A stretch of DNA of 64,000 nucleotides, taken from NCBI RefSeq assembly GCF_900105685.1, contig NZ_LT629781.1, forward strand, positions 2,294,001 through 2,358,000. Reading direction: 5' to 3'. The DNA comes from Verrucomicrobium sp. GAS474. GTDB lineage: Bacteria; Verrucomicrobiota; Verrucomicrobiia; Methylacidiphilales; GAS474. Position 1 is the stretch's first letter. Each line of letters opens with the position of its first letter. The notes under the pieces are model-generated. The model saw nothing but the letters and a program-made list of their open reading frames with translations. It was not told where the DNA came from and did not search any database. Of this stretch, positions 33,319 through 41,485 are shown piece after piece. The position numbers and the translations under genes were made by a program.

Positions 33319-33846
33319 ATGCCCGTTGAAGTCCTGCTGAAGAACAAAATTGATAAATTGGGTGCCGAAGCCGACGTCGTGTCGGTCCGCCCCGGTTACG
33401 CCCGGAATTTCCTCGTCCCCCAGGGGCACGCGGTCCTCGCCACGTCGGCCACCAAGCGCCAGATCGAGCAGCTCCGCCAGAAGCGCGCCGCCCGTGAGGC
33501 CGCCGAGATGAACGCGGCCCAGGAAGTCGCCGGCAAGCTGAACAAGCTGAAGCTCGCCTTCGTCCTCACCGCCGGCCAGGGCCAGGACAAGGTCTTCGGC
33601 TCCGTCACCGCCCACGACATCATCGAGAAGCTCAAGAGCGAAGGCTACGAGGTCGACCGCAAGGCCCTCAAGCTCGAGAAGGCCATCAAGGAAACCGGCG
33701 ACCATGAAGTCATCGTCGCCCTCCACTCCGAGGTCCAGGCCAAGCTCAAGATCAATGTTTCCGTCCCCGCCGCCGAAGTTTCCGAAGAGGAAGAGGGCAA
33801 GGGCAAGAAGGGCTTCGCCCGGAAGACCAAGAAGTCGTCCGAGTAA
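33319..33846 (+). CDS. rplI: 50S ribosomal protein L9
   Basis: The 175-residue protein has the N-terminal L9 domain (VEVLLKNKIDKLGAEADVVSVRPGYARNFLVPQGHAV), the long connecting helix and a C-terminal domain (KVFGSVTAHDIIEKLKSEGYEVDRKALKLEKAIKETGDHEVIVALHSEV). A Lys/Glu-rich tail of about 20 residues extends beyond the usual end. The ribosome site GAAGGAATATT precedes the ATG. With terminators on both sides, it is transcribed alone. Two TTGACG boxes upstream (33248, 33261) are candidate -35 elements, but no clear -10 was found. Confidence 0.96.
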   Translation: MPVEVLLKNKIDKLGAEADVVSVRPGYARNFLVPQGHAVLATSATKRQIEQLRQKRAAREAAEMNAAQEVAGKLNKLKLAFVLTAGQGQDKVFGSVTAHDIIEKLKSEGYEVDRKALKLEKAIKETGDHEVIVALHSEVQAKLKINVSVPAAEVSEEEEGKGKKGFARKTKKSSE

Positions 33847-33865
33847 GTTTTGACGCTTTTCTAAG

Positions 33866-33907
33866 AAAAATCCCGGCGGGGCCCGAAAGCCTCCCGGGAT
33901 TTTTTTT
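33866..33907 (+). terminator. Rho-independent terminator after rplI
   Basis: An 11-bp stem AAAAATCCCGG/CCGGGATTTTT (33866-33876 and 33894-33904) with internal GC-rich loop sequence and a T-run. Confidence 0.9.
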
Positions 33908-34045
33908 GATCCATCCCCATCGGGGACTTCGGGTTAACGGAATAGGACGGCGAAACGACGTACTTTCCCTTGACGAAATCGAGGTTGGTCAGCAGTCTCC
34001 CACGAGCCACACCCGGTCGGGTGGGCAAACCTAGGATACGATAAC

Positions 34046-36565
34046 GTGAACAATATCAGGCATAAAGAGCAGCTTTTACAGCGTATTAGCGTAAAAAGCG
34101 GATCGCTTCTTTTTCTCTCCCTTTCTTTGAGCCTTCTTCTGGCCGCCGCTCCGTTCCGGGCGCTGGCGCAGACGCCTGCTCCCGCTCCGGGCGTGACGCC
34201 CGCGCCCGCGGCGATGCCTGCCCCCGCCGCGCAGCAGCAGGAACTCAACGTTCCCCAGGTCTCCGATTCCGAAAAGAAAACCGTCGATTCGACCGGCGCG
34301 CTGAAGCAGAAGGAATACGGCCCCACCGTCAAGGAAGTCGAAGTCGTCTACTTCAACGGCCAGCCCTCGGTCAACAAGACCGTCATCCTCTCCAACATGC
34401 GGACCACGGTCGGCCAGCCCTACTCGCCCGCCGCCGTCGAGGAAGACGTCAAGAACCTCTACGCCACCGGCCTCTTCGTCAACCTCCGCATCACCGACGA
34501 GCCCATGGGTGACGGCGTCAAGGTCGTCATCGTCGTCCAGCCGAAGCCCCTCATCAAGGACGTCGTCTTCATCGGCAACTCCAAGGTGAAGCAGAGCCGC
34601 CTCCGCAAGGAAGCGAAGACCAAGGTCGGCGAGCCCCTCAGCGAGCACCAGGTCGCCGAGGACCAGCAGAAGATCCGCGAATACTACCTTTCCAAGGGCT
34701 TCAATAACATCCAGGTCACCTACAAGATCGACGTGAACGAGGAGGCGAACCGCGCCGTCGTCACCTTCACCGTCAACGAAGGGGACAAGTCGTTCATCCG
34801 CGAGGTCGACTTCAAGGGGAACACCGCCTTCACTGAGAAGGAACTCCGCAAGATCTTCAAGAAGACCAAGAAGAAGAACTGGCTCTCCTTCATCAACAAG
34901 TCGGGCCTCTACAAGGACGACGAGTTCAAGGAAGACCTCGACAAGCTCAAGGAATTCTACCAGAACCACGGCTACATCGACTTCGAGGTCAAGGACACCC
35001 AGGTGACCTACCCCGAGTCGGGCGACATCCACATCGCCATCACGATCTTCGAGGGCATCCAATACAAGGTCGGCAAGCTCGAGCTCGACGGCGAGACCGT
35101 CTACGACGAGAAGACCGTCCGCAAGGCGCTCACCATGAGCGAGGGCGGCGTCTTCTCCCCGAAGGGCCTCGACGACAACGAAAAGGCGATCCGCGACCTC
35201 TACGGCAAGAAGGGCTACATCGACACCGAGATCAAGGTCGAGCGCACCGCCAATGTCGAGAGCGCCCAGATCGACCTCAATTACCACCTCGCCGAAGGGG
35301 CCCAGACCTACGTCGACAAGATCGTCATCCAGGGCAACACGACGACGAAGGACAAGGTCATCCGCCGCGAAATCGCCGTCGCCCCGGGCGAGGTCTACGA
35401 CAGCGTCCGCGTCGACGCCAGCAAGAAGCGCCTCGAGAACATCGGCTACTTCGAGAAGGTCGACATCACCCCCGAGGACACCTCGGTCCCGAATCGCCGG
35501 AACATGGTCATCAATGTCTCCGAAAAGAAGACCGGCAGCGTCACCTTCGGCATCGGCTTCAGCTCCGTCGACAGCCTCCTCGGCTTCGTCGAGCTGCAGC
35601 AGGGCAACTTCGACATCGCCAACTTCCCGAACTTCACCGGCGGCGGCCAGAAGTTCCGGAGCCGCGTCCAGTATGGCTTGACCCGCAAGGATCTCACCAT
35701 GAGCGTCGTCGAGCCCTGGTTCCTCGACAAGCCGCTCTCCCTCGGCTTCGACATCTTCGCCCACCAGCTGACGAACAACTACCAGACCAACCTCTGGGGC
35801 ACCGACAACTACGGCGCCTCCGTCTACCTCGCGAAGCAGCTGACCCCCTTCTGGACGGCCTCGATCAAGTATCAGCTCCAGCAGACCAGCCTTTACGACT
35901 TCGACGCCTCCGTCCCCGTCTACCTGCCCGGCCTCTACCAGGAGCGCGGCACCCGGTCGGAGAGCGGCGTCACCGGCACCCTCACCTACGACACCCGCGA
36001 CAGCGTCTTCCTGACCCGCCACGGTGAGAAGGTCTCCTTCTCCGCCATGGGCGCGGGCGGCCCGCTCTGGGGCCAGACGAACATCTATTCGATGAACGTC
36101 ACGGCGACGAAGTGGTTCCTCCTCCCCTACGACCTCATCTTCTCGGTGAACGGCGGGACGGGCGTCGTGAACCGCTACGGCGGCTCCGATCGCGTGCCGA
36201 TCTACGAGCGGCTCTTCCTCGGCGGTTCCCGCAGCGTCCGCGGCTTCGACAACCAGCAGGTCGGCCCGAAGTACGACACGGGCGAGCCCGCGGGCGGTCT
36301 GACCGACGGCTACGCCAACTTCGAGTTGACCTTCCCCATCATCGACCGCGTCCGCGGCGCCGTCTTCTACGACGCCGGGTTCGTCGACGCGAAATACGGG
36401 GAGTTCACCCACATCGGCGGCGACTACAATTCCGCCGTCGGCATCGGCCTCCGCCTCAATCTCCCCATCGGTCCCCTTCGCTTCGACTACGGTGTCCCTC
36501 TGAAGCATGACCAGTGGAATGGCGGCAGCGGCAAGTTTGCCTTTGACGTCGGCTACCAGTTCTAA
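34046..36565 (+). CDS. bamA: Outer-membrane assembly factor BamA
   Basis: The 839-residue Omp85 protein inserts beta-barrel proteins into the outer membrane. A long signal peptide (about 42 residues) and a Pro/Ala linker precede five POTRA domains (about 90-480), each with the GN/GN..T...L/V pattern (VFIGNSKVKQSRLRKE, VDFKGNTAFTEKELRK, IQGNTTTKDKVIRREI). The 16-strand barrel contains FLGGSRSVRGFDNQQVGP (lid-loop motif VRGF) and ends with Phe (VGYQF), the barrel signal. The GTG start has AGGA about 9 bases upstream. A GC-rich hairpin at 34006-34025 lies in the leader. skp and lpxD follow, as in many Gram-negatives. Confidence 0.96.
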   Translation: MNNIRHKEQLLQRISVKSGSLLFLSLSLSLLLAAAPFRALAQTPAPAPGVTPAPAAMPAPAAQQQELNVPQVSDSEKKTVDSTGALKQKEYGPTVKEVEVVYFNGQPSVNKTVILSNMRTTVGQPYSPAAVEEDVKNLYATGLFVNLRITDEPMGDGVKVVIVVQPKPLIKDVVFIGNSKVKQSRLRKEAKTKVGEPLSEHQVAEDQQKIREYYLSKGFNNIQVTYKIDVNEEANRAVVTFTVNEGDKSFIREVDFKGNTAFTEKELRKIFKKTKKKNWLSFINKSGLYKDDEFKEDLDKLKEFYQNHGYIDFEVKDTQVTYPESGDIHIAITIFEGIQYKVGKLELDGETVYDEKTVRKALTMSEGGVFSPKGLDDNEKAIRDLYGKKGYIDTEIKVERTANVESAQIDLNYHLAEGAQTYVDKIVIQGNTTTKDKVIRREIAVAPGEVYDSVRVDASKKRLENIGYFEKVDITPEDTSVPNRRNMVINVSEKKTGSVTFGIGFSSVDSLLGFVELQQGNFDIANFPNFTGGGQKFRSRVQYGLTRKDLTMSVVEPWFLDKPLSLGFDIFAHQLTNNYQTNLWGTDNYGASVYLAKQLTPFWTASIKYQLQQTSLYDFDASVPVYLPGLYQERGTRSESGVTGTLTYDTRDSVFLTRHGEKVSFSAMGAGGPLWGQTNIYSMNVTATKWFLLPYDLIFSVNGGTGVVNRYGGSDRVPIYERLFLGGSRSVRGFDNQQVGPKYDTGEPAGGLTDGYANFELTFPIIDRVRGAVFYDAGFVDAKYGEFTHIGGDYNSAVGIGLRLNLPIGPLRFDYGVPLKHDQWNGGSGKFAFDVGYQF

Positions 36566-36623
36566 CAGAGTCTGGAACCCGGTCGCAGGACCCTCAACCC
36601 CCCAGCACCCAATCTTTAATCAG

Positions 36624-37283
36624 ATGAAATTCCCCCGTACGCTCCGCCGCTTGGCCGTCGCCCTCCTCGTCTCTTCCGTCCTCGCGCTCCCCATCGCCGC
36701 CCACGCGGAGACGAAGCTCGCCATCGTCGACCTCCAGAAGGTCTTCGAGAACTACTACAAGAAGAAGGAAGCCGACGCCCGCCTCCAGGAAGTGGTCGGC
36801 CGCCTCCAGAAGGACAAGGAAGCGATGGTCGGCGATTACCAGAAGCTCGTCGACGAGACGACGAAGCTCCGCGACGCCGCCCAGGACACCACCCTCTCCC
36901 CCGCCGCCCGCGCCGAGAAGCAGAAGGCCTTCGAGACGAAGGTGCAGGACGTCCGCAACGCGGAACGGATCATGCAGGAGTTCAACACCACGAAGGGCCG
37001 CGCCGTCGAAGACCAGAAGATGCGTCTCCAGCAGGACATCGTGAAGGACATCACCGGTGCCGTGAACAGCGTCGGCAACCGCGACAAATACAATCTGATC
37101 CTCGACAAGGCCGGTCCCTCGGTCAACGGCACCCCCGTCGTCCTCTTCACCCAGGACATGAAGGACATCACCGACGACGTGATCAAGATCCTCAACGCCA
37201 CGCAGCCCGCCGCTTCCGCCGCCTCCTCCTCGGCTGCCGCGTCGACGGCGGCTCCCGCTCCGGCCCCGGCTGCCAAGCCCTAG
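36624..37283 (+). CDS. skp: Periplasmic chaperone Skp/OmpH family
   Basis: The 219-residue protein has a signal peptide (cleavage after AHA, about 25) and the OmpH opening ETKLAIVDLQKVFENYYKKKEADARL. The central coiled coil runs to about residue 150, then NLILDKAGPSVNGTPVVLFTQDMKDITDDVIKILN. A Ser/Ala/Pro-rich tail of about 25 residues is extra. It holds unfolded outer-membrane proteins for BamA. The start at 36624 gives a proper signal peptide 58 bases after the bamA stop. Confidence 0.93.
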   Translation: MKFPRTLRRLAVALLVSSVLALPIAAHAETKLAIVDLQKVFENYYKKKEADARLQEVVGRLQKDKEAMVGDYQKLVDETTKLRDAAQDTTLSPAARAEKQKAFETKVQDVRNAERIMQEFNTTKGRAVEDQKMRLQQDIVKDITGAVNSVGNRDKYNLILDKAGPSVNGTPVVLFTQDMKDITDDVIKILNATQPAASAASSSAAASTAAPAPAPAAKP

Positions 37284-37328
37284 GGTTGCCAGGGGTCTTC
37301 GTTCGTCAACGTCGGCGGGGTCGATGCG

Positions 37329-38378
37329 ATGAGTGTGTTTGCCCTGCGCGATCTGGCCGCCAAGGTCGGCGGCGAGATCGTCGCGAAGCCGGGCGATCAG
37401 GCCTCGGCGGCCTCGCTCCCCGATCTCCAGATCTTCGGCGTCGCCGATCTCGCCGGGGCGCGGGAAGGGCAGCTCTCCTTCCTCGGCAATAGCCGCTACC
37501 TCCAGGCCGCCCAGCGGACCAAGGCCTCGGTCATCCTCGTCTCCCCGGAAGACCGCCGGGTCGGCGGCTTCCCCTGCGCCGTCCTCGTGGTCGCCTCCCC
37601 CTCGCTCGCCTTCTCGCAGGTCGCCGCCCTCTTCGCGCCGGAGCCGATCCGGTTCCCCGTCGGCATCCATCCCACCGCCGTCATCGCCCCGGGCGTCGTC
37701 GTCGGGGAGGGGGCCTCGATCCAGCCCTACGCGGTCATCGAGGCGGGGGTCCGCATCGGCGCTCGGGCCGTCATCGGGGCGGGCAGTTACATCGGCCATG
37801 GCTCGCTCCTCGGCGACGATGTCTTCATCCACCCCCGCGTCACCGTCCGGGACAGCTCGATTCTCGGCAGTCGGGTGGTCCTCCACAGCGGCACTGTCGT
37901 CGGCTCGGACGGCTTCGGCTACGAGTTCAAGGGCGGCGCCCATCAAAAAATTCCGCAGACCGGCTACGTCCAGATCGACGACGATGTCGAGATCGGGGCC
38001 AACGCCGCGATCGACCGGGGCCGCTTCGGCCGCACCTGGATCGGGAAGGGGACCAAGATCGACAACCTGGTGCAGATCGCCCACAACGTCGTCGTCGGCG
38101 CCCACTCGATCATCGTCGCCCAGGCGGGGATCTCCGGCAGCACCATCCTGGGGAACCACGTCACCCTCGCCGGCCAGGCGGGCCTCGCCGGCCATCTGAA
38201 TATCGGCGACGGGGCGACGATCGCCGCCCAGTCGGGCATCGCGAAGGACGTCCCCGCGAAGACCGTCGTCGCCGGACGCCATGCGCTGCCGCTGCGGGAA
38301 AGCCTCAAGATCGAGGCGCTGCTGCGCCGCCTGCCCGAACTCTTCGGGCGCGTGAAGGCGATCGAGGAAAAGAAGTAG
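37329..38378 (+). CDS. lpxD: UDP-3-O-acylglucosamine N-acyltransferase LpxD
   Basis: The 349-residue lipid A enzyme adds the second acyl chain to UDP-acylglucosamine. The N-terminal uridine-binding domain shows GVADLAGAREGQLSFLGNSRYL. About nine hexapeptide repeats of left-handed beta-helix follow (from IHPTAVIAPGVVVGEGASIQPYAVIEAGVRIG). The catalytic His is in NLVQIAHNVVVGAHSIIV, and HSGTVVGSDGFGYEF is conserved. A C-terminal helix closes it. It follows skp by 45 bases; fabZ and lpxA, often next, are absent and tRNA-Val follows. Confidence 0.96.
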   Translation: MSVFALRDLAAKVGGEIVAKPGDQASAASLPDLQIFGVADLAGAREGQLSFLGNSRYLQAAQRTKASVILVSPEDRRVGGFPCAVLVVASPSLAFSQVAALFAPEPIRFPVGIHPTAVIAPGVVVGEGASIQPYAVIEAGVRIGARAVIGAGSYIGHGSLLGDDVFIHPRVTVRDSSILGSRVVLHSGTVVGSDGFGYEFKGGAHQKIPQTGYVQIDDDVEIGANAAIDRGRFGRTWIGKGTKIDNLVQIAHNVVVGAHSIIVAQAGISGSTILGNHVTLAGQAGLAGHLNIGDGATIAAQSGIAKDVPAKTVVAGRHALPLRESLKIEALLRRLPELFGRVKAIEEKK

Positions 38379-38430
38379 GGGCTCTCCGGGGGGCTTGCCT
38401 CGCGGGGGGGACAAAAAGGGGAGGGAAGTC

Positions 38431-38502
38431 TGCGCGATAGTGGGTTCGAACCACTGACCTCTCGCGTGTGAAGCGAGCGCTCTACCACTAAGCTAATCGC
38501 GC
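38431..38502 (-). tRNA. tRNA-Val (CAC)
   Basis: A 72-base cloverleaf on the minus strand: acceptor GCGCGAT/ATCGCGC with A73, D arm GCTT...GAGC, anticodon stem CTCGC/GCGAG around loop TTCACAC (anticodon CAC, reading GUG), and T arm with TTCGAAC. CCA is not encoded; the bases after A73 read GAC. Confidence 0.96.
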
Positions 38503-38618
38503 TAGGACCATCGCCGTTCCGGCGGAACCGAAGCGGGAGGATCGTGTTAGCAACATTTCCGTGACGTTGCAAGGGCGGGCTTGTGTGTCCCCCCGTTCTG
38601 CGGAATATTTACCCCCCT

Positions 38619-39530
38619 ATGACGGCATCCACCCCGCAGAGCAAGACCAAGGTGAAGCTCGGTCTCGTCCAGACCCACGCGTCGAGCGATCCCGCCGACA
38701 ACCTCGCCCGGCAGCTCGCCCTCATCGAGAAGGCGGCCGATGCCGGCGCCCAGATCGTCTGCACCCAGGAACTCTTCCGTTCCCAGTACTTCTGCCAGTC
38801 GGAAGACCACGCCCACTTCGGCTTCGGCGAGGAAATCCCCGGCGGCCCCAGCACCCAGGCCCTCCTCGCCCTGGCGAAGAAGCGCGGCATCGTCCTCATC
38901 GGCTCCCTCTTCGAGCGTCGCGCCGCCGGGCTCTACCACAACACGGCGGTGATCATCGACGCCGACGGCTCCCTCCTCGGGATCTACCGGAAGATGCACA
39001 TCCCCGACGATCCGCTCTTCTACGAGAAGTTCTACTTCACCCCCGGCGACACCGGCTTCCGCGCGTGGCAGACCCGCTTCGGTAAGATCGGCGTCCTCGT
39101 CTGCTGGGACCAGTGGTACCCCGAGGGGGCCCGCCTCACCGCCCTCCAGGGCGCGCAGATCCTCTTCTACCCGACGGCGATCGGCTGGCATCCCTCCGAG
39201 AAGGCCGAGCACGGCGCGAACCAGCACGGCGCGTGGGAGACGATCCAGCGTTCCCATGCCGTCGCCAACGGCTGCTACGTCGCCTCGGTGAACCGGGTCG
39301 GCCACGAGGTGATCGACTCGGTCGGCGGCGCGGGGATCGAGTTCTGGGGCCAAAGCTTCGTCGCCGGAACCTCGGGCCAGATCCTCGCGAAGGCCTCGGT
39401 CGACAAGGAAGAGATTCTCGTCACCGAGATCGACCTCGCGAAGGTCGACGAGACGCGGACCCACTGGCCTTTCTTCCGCGACCGCCGGATCGACGCCTAC
39501 GGCGATCTCACGCGCCGCTTCATCGATTGA
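38619..39530 (+). CDS. aguB: N-carbamoylputrescine amidase (nitrilase family)
   Basis: The 303-residue carbon-nitrogen hydrolase converts N-carbamoylputrescine to putrescine, CO2 and NH3. The catalytic triad is Glu in CTQELFRSQYF, Lys in GIYRKMHIPDDP and Cys 162 in GVLVCWDQWYPEGAR. The YFCQSEDHAHFGFGEEIPGGPS and ESSMTP-like HPSEKAEHG stretches fit AguB. aguA follows at once and makes its substrate. The start at 38619 follows the tRNA-Val gene on the other strand. Confidence 0.95.
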   Translation: MTASTPQSKTKVKLGLVQTHASSDPADNLARQLALIEKAADAGAQIVCTQELFRSQYFCQSEDHAHFGFGEEIPGGPSTQALLALAKKRGIVLIGSLFERRAAGLYHNTAVIIDADGSLLGIYRKMHIPDDPLFYEKFYFTPGDTGFRAWQTRFGKIGVLVCWDQWYPEGARLTALQGAQILFYPTAIGWHPSEKAEHGANQHGAWETIQRSHAVANGCYVASVNRVGHEVIDSVGGAGIEFWGQSFVAGTSGQILAKASVDKEEILVTEIDLAKVDETRTHWPFFRDRRIDAYGDLTRRFID

Positions 39531-39556
39531 TTTGCGATTGATCCGCGATTGATTCC
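39524..39556 (+). repeat. Three 11-base tandem repeats across the aguB stop codon
   Basis: CGATTGATTTG, CGATTGATCCG and CGATTGATTCC follow one another. Each contains GATTGA; the first TGA (39528-39530) is the aguB stop. Because the unit is 11 bases, the three TGA triplets fall in all three reading frames. Confidence 0.8.
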
Positions 39557-39578
39557 ACCCTCCGACCCTCCGCTCCCC

Positions 39579-40658
39579 ATGTTCCGTATCGAGACCGGTA
39601 CCCCGGCTGCCGCCGGTTATCAGATGCCCGCCGAATGGGCGCCCCACGCCGCCACGTGGCTGACGTGGCCCCGGCCCGAGGGGATCAGCTTCCCCGGCCG
39701 CTACGACGGCATCGTCCCGCCGATCTGGGCGCGGCTCACCGCCTTGCTTGCCGAGGACGAGGAAGTCCACATCAACGTCTTCTCCGCCGGCCACCGCGCG
39801 GCGGTCGAGGAAGCCCTCCGCGCGGCCCGGGTTCCCTTCGGGGAGGGGACTCGGGTCCGGCTCCACGACTTCCCGGCCTATGAGCCGTGGTGCCGCGATC
39901 ACGGCCCGATCTTCGTGACGAAGGAAGGCGGGGAGCGCGCCATCGTCGATTGGGGTTACAACGCCTGGGGCGGGAAGTATCCTCCCTGCGACCTCGACGA
40001 CCACGTCCCCGTCGAGGTGGCGAAGTTCCGCGGCCTTCCCCTCTACCAGCCGGGCATCGTCATGGAAGGGGGCTCCCTCGACGTGAACGGCGCGGGGACG
40101 CTGCTGACCACCGAGTCGTGCCTTCTCAATCCGAACCGCAATCCCCATCTCACCCGTGCCGACATTGAGAAATACCTGGCCGATTACCTCGGCATCCAAA
40201 AGGTCCTCTGGCTCGGCGACGGCATCCTCGGCGACGACACCGACGGCCACGTCGACGACCTCACCCGGTTCGTCAGCGTCGATACCGTCGTCACGGTGGT
40301 CGAGGACGATCCGAACGACGAGAACTACGCCCCCCTCCGCGAGAACCGGGAGCGGCTCGCGACGATGACGACGGCCTGCGGCCTTCCCCTCCGCGTCGTC
40401 GACCTGCCGATGCCGAAGCCCCTCCATTGCGAAGGCCAGCGCCTCCCGGCCAGCTACGCGAACTTCTATATCGCGAACGGCAAGGTCCTGGTCCCCGTCT
40501 TCAACGACCCCGCCGACGCGAAGGCTTGCGCGATTTTGCAGGAACTTTTCCCCGATCGCCGGGTCATTCCCTTCGACGCCAGCGACCTGATTTGGGGTCT
40601 TGGCGCCCTCCACTGCATCACGCAGCAGGAGCCCTCCGGGGCGGTTGCGAAAAAATAA
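39579..40658 (+). CDS. aguA: Agmatine deiminase
   Basis: The 359-residue guanidino-modifying enzyme turns agmatine into N-carbamoylputrescine. It shows MPAEWAPHAATWLTWP, AYEPWCRDHGPIFV, VMEGGSLDVNGAGTLLTTESCLLNPNRNP, LGDGILGDDTDGHVDDLTRFV (catalytic Asp and His) and the nucleophile Cys 346 in GLGALHCITQQEP. With aguB it gives a complete agmatine-to-putrescine route. The start at 39579 begins the conserved domain; an upstream TTG adds ten residues. Confidence 0.96.
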   Translation: MFRIETGTPAAAGYQMPAEWAPHAATWLTWPRPEGISFPGRYDGIVPPIWARLTALLAEDEEVHINVFSAGHRAAVEEALRAARVPFGEGTRVRLHDFPAYEPWCRDHGPIFVTKEGGERAIVDWGYNAWGGKYPPCDLDDHVPVEVAKFRGLPLYQPGIVMEGGSLDVNGAGTLLTTESCLLNPNRNPHLTRADIEKYLADYLGIQKVLWLGDGILGDDTDGHVDDLTRFVSVDTVVTVVEDDPNDENYAPLRENRERLATMTTACGLPLRVVDLPMPKPLHCEGQRLPASYANFYIANGKVLVPVFNDPADAKACAILQELFPDRRVIPFDASDLIWGLGALHCITQQEPSGAVAKK

Positions 40659-40701
40659 GGTTAAAATAGGGGCCAATTCCCTGTTTTCGCCGTAAAAAGT
40701 T

Positions 40702-40731
40702 TTGACCGCAAACGGTACGTAACGGTAGAGT
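40702..40731 (+). promoter_or_regulatory. Candidate sigma-70 promoter of the secretin/Amuc_1100-like operon
   Basis: TTGACC (40702-40707), an 18-base spacer and TAGAGT (40726-40731). The spacer contains AACGGTA twice (40711-40717 and 40721-40727), a possible regulator half-site pair. The first gene of the operon starts 55 bases downstream. Confidence 0.55.
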
Positions 40732-40786
40732 TGCAAGATTCCAGACACTCGCCACAGGCGCGTGTTCAAAATCGACGTTAAACTCT

Positions 40787-41461
40787 ATGAACTGCCGTAT
40801 TCCCTCTCTGAGCGCCGTGGTTTTGACCCTTGCGGTCAGCGTCGGCGCTTTTTCCTCTCTTTTGGCTCAGAGCGACGACGTTTCGCTCAAGTTCAAGGAG
40901 GGAAGCGACGGCCTCAAGGCTGAATTCGTCGATCCCCCCTCGGGCGGTGCCGTCGGGGGTTCCACTGGGTACATCGATTCCCGGAAATGGCTGAAAATCG
41001 ACGCGCAGTACATGGTTAACACGCCTAACGAGGTCCTCCCGGAGGCCAAATTCAAGGTTTACGTCGAGGTCTATGACCTCCAGAAACCGCGGGACAGCCG
41101 GGGCGACAAGGTCGCCATCCTGACCGGCGAGGCGACCTACGTGAACCTCCCGAACGTCCCCTCGGGCCGGGAGCTCCATGTCACCTTCTTCGTCCATCCC
41201 TACACGATCAATCGCTTCGGCGGCGAGAAGAACTTCCATTTCGAGCCCCGCCAGAACATTCACATCGATGCTTACGCGGGTGAGCAGAAGATCGCCTCGA
41301 AGGACGCCTTCGATGTCCCCGCCGCCGACAAGAACTGGTATCAGTCCGAGTCGGAGCGGAAGATTTCCGGCATGATCCTGACCCGGGAGCAGAGCCCCTG
41401 GTCGATGTCCGACACGATCACCTATCCCCAGGCCAAGCTGAAGGCTTCGGCGGCGGAATAA
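40787..41461 (+). CDS. Amuc_1102-like periplasmic protein
   Basis: The 224-residue exported protein has a signal peptide (about 1-27, ending SLLAQS). The body is all-beta in pattern (FKVYVEVYDLQKPRDSRGDKVAILTGEATYVNLPNVPSGRELHVTFFVHPYTINRFGG). By position it corresponds to Amuc_1102 of Akkermansia muciniphila, first gene of the same five-gene order; I recall an immunoglobulin-like fold for that protein. The function is unknown. It is the first gene after the candidate promoter, with the PilM-like gene 24 bases downstream. Confidence 0.72.
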   Translation: MNCRIPSLSAVVLTLAVSVGAFSSLLAQSDDVSLKFKEGSDGLKAEFVDPPSGGAVGGSTGYIDSRKWLKIDAQYMVNTPNEVLPEAKFKVYVEVYDLQKPRDSRGDKVAILTGEATYVNLPNVPSGRELHVTFFVHPYTINRFGGEKNFHFEPRQNIHIDAYAGEQKIASKDAFDVPAADKNWYQSESERKISGMILTREQSPWSMSDTITYPQAKLKASAAE

Positions 41462-41485
41462 TCCTTTTTCCCGGTTCGGTTTTCC

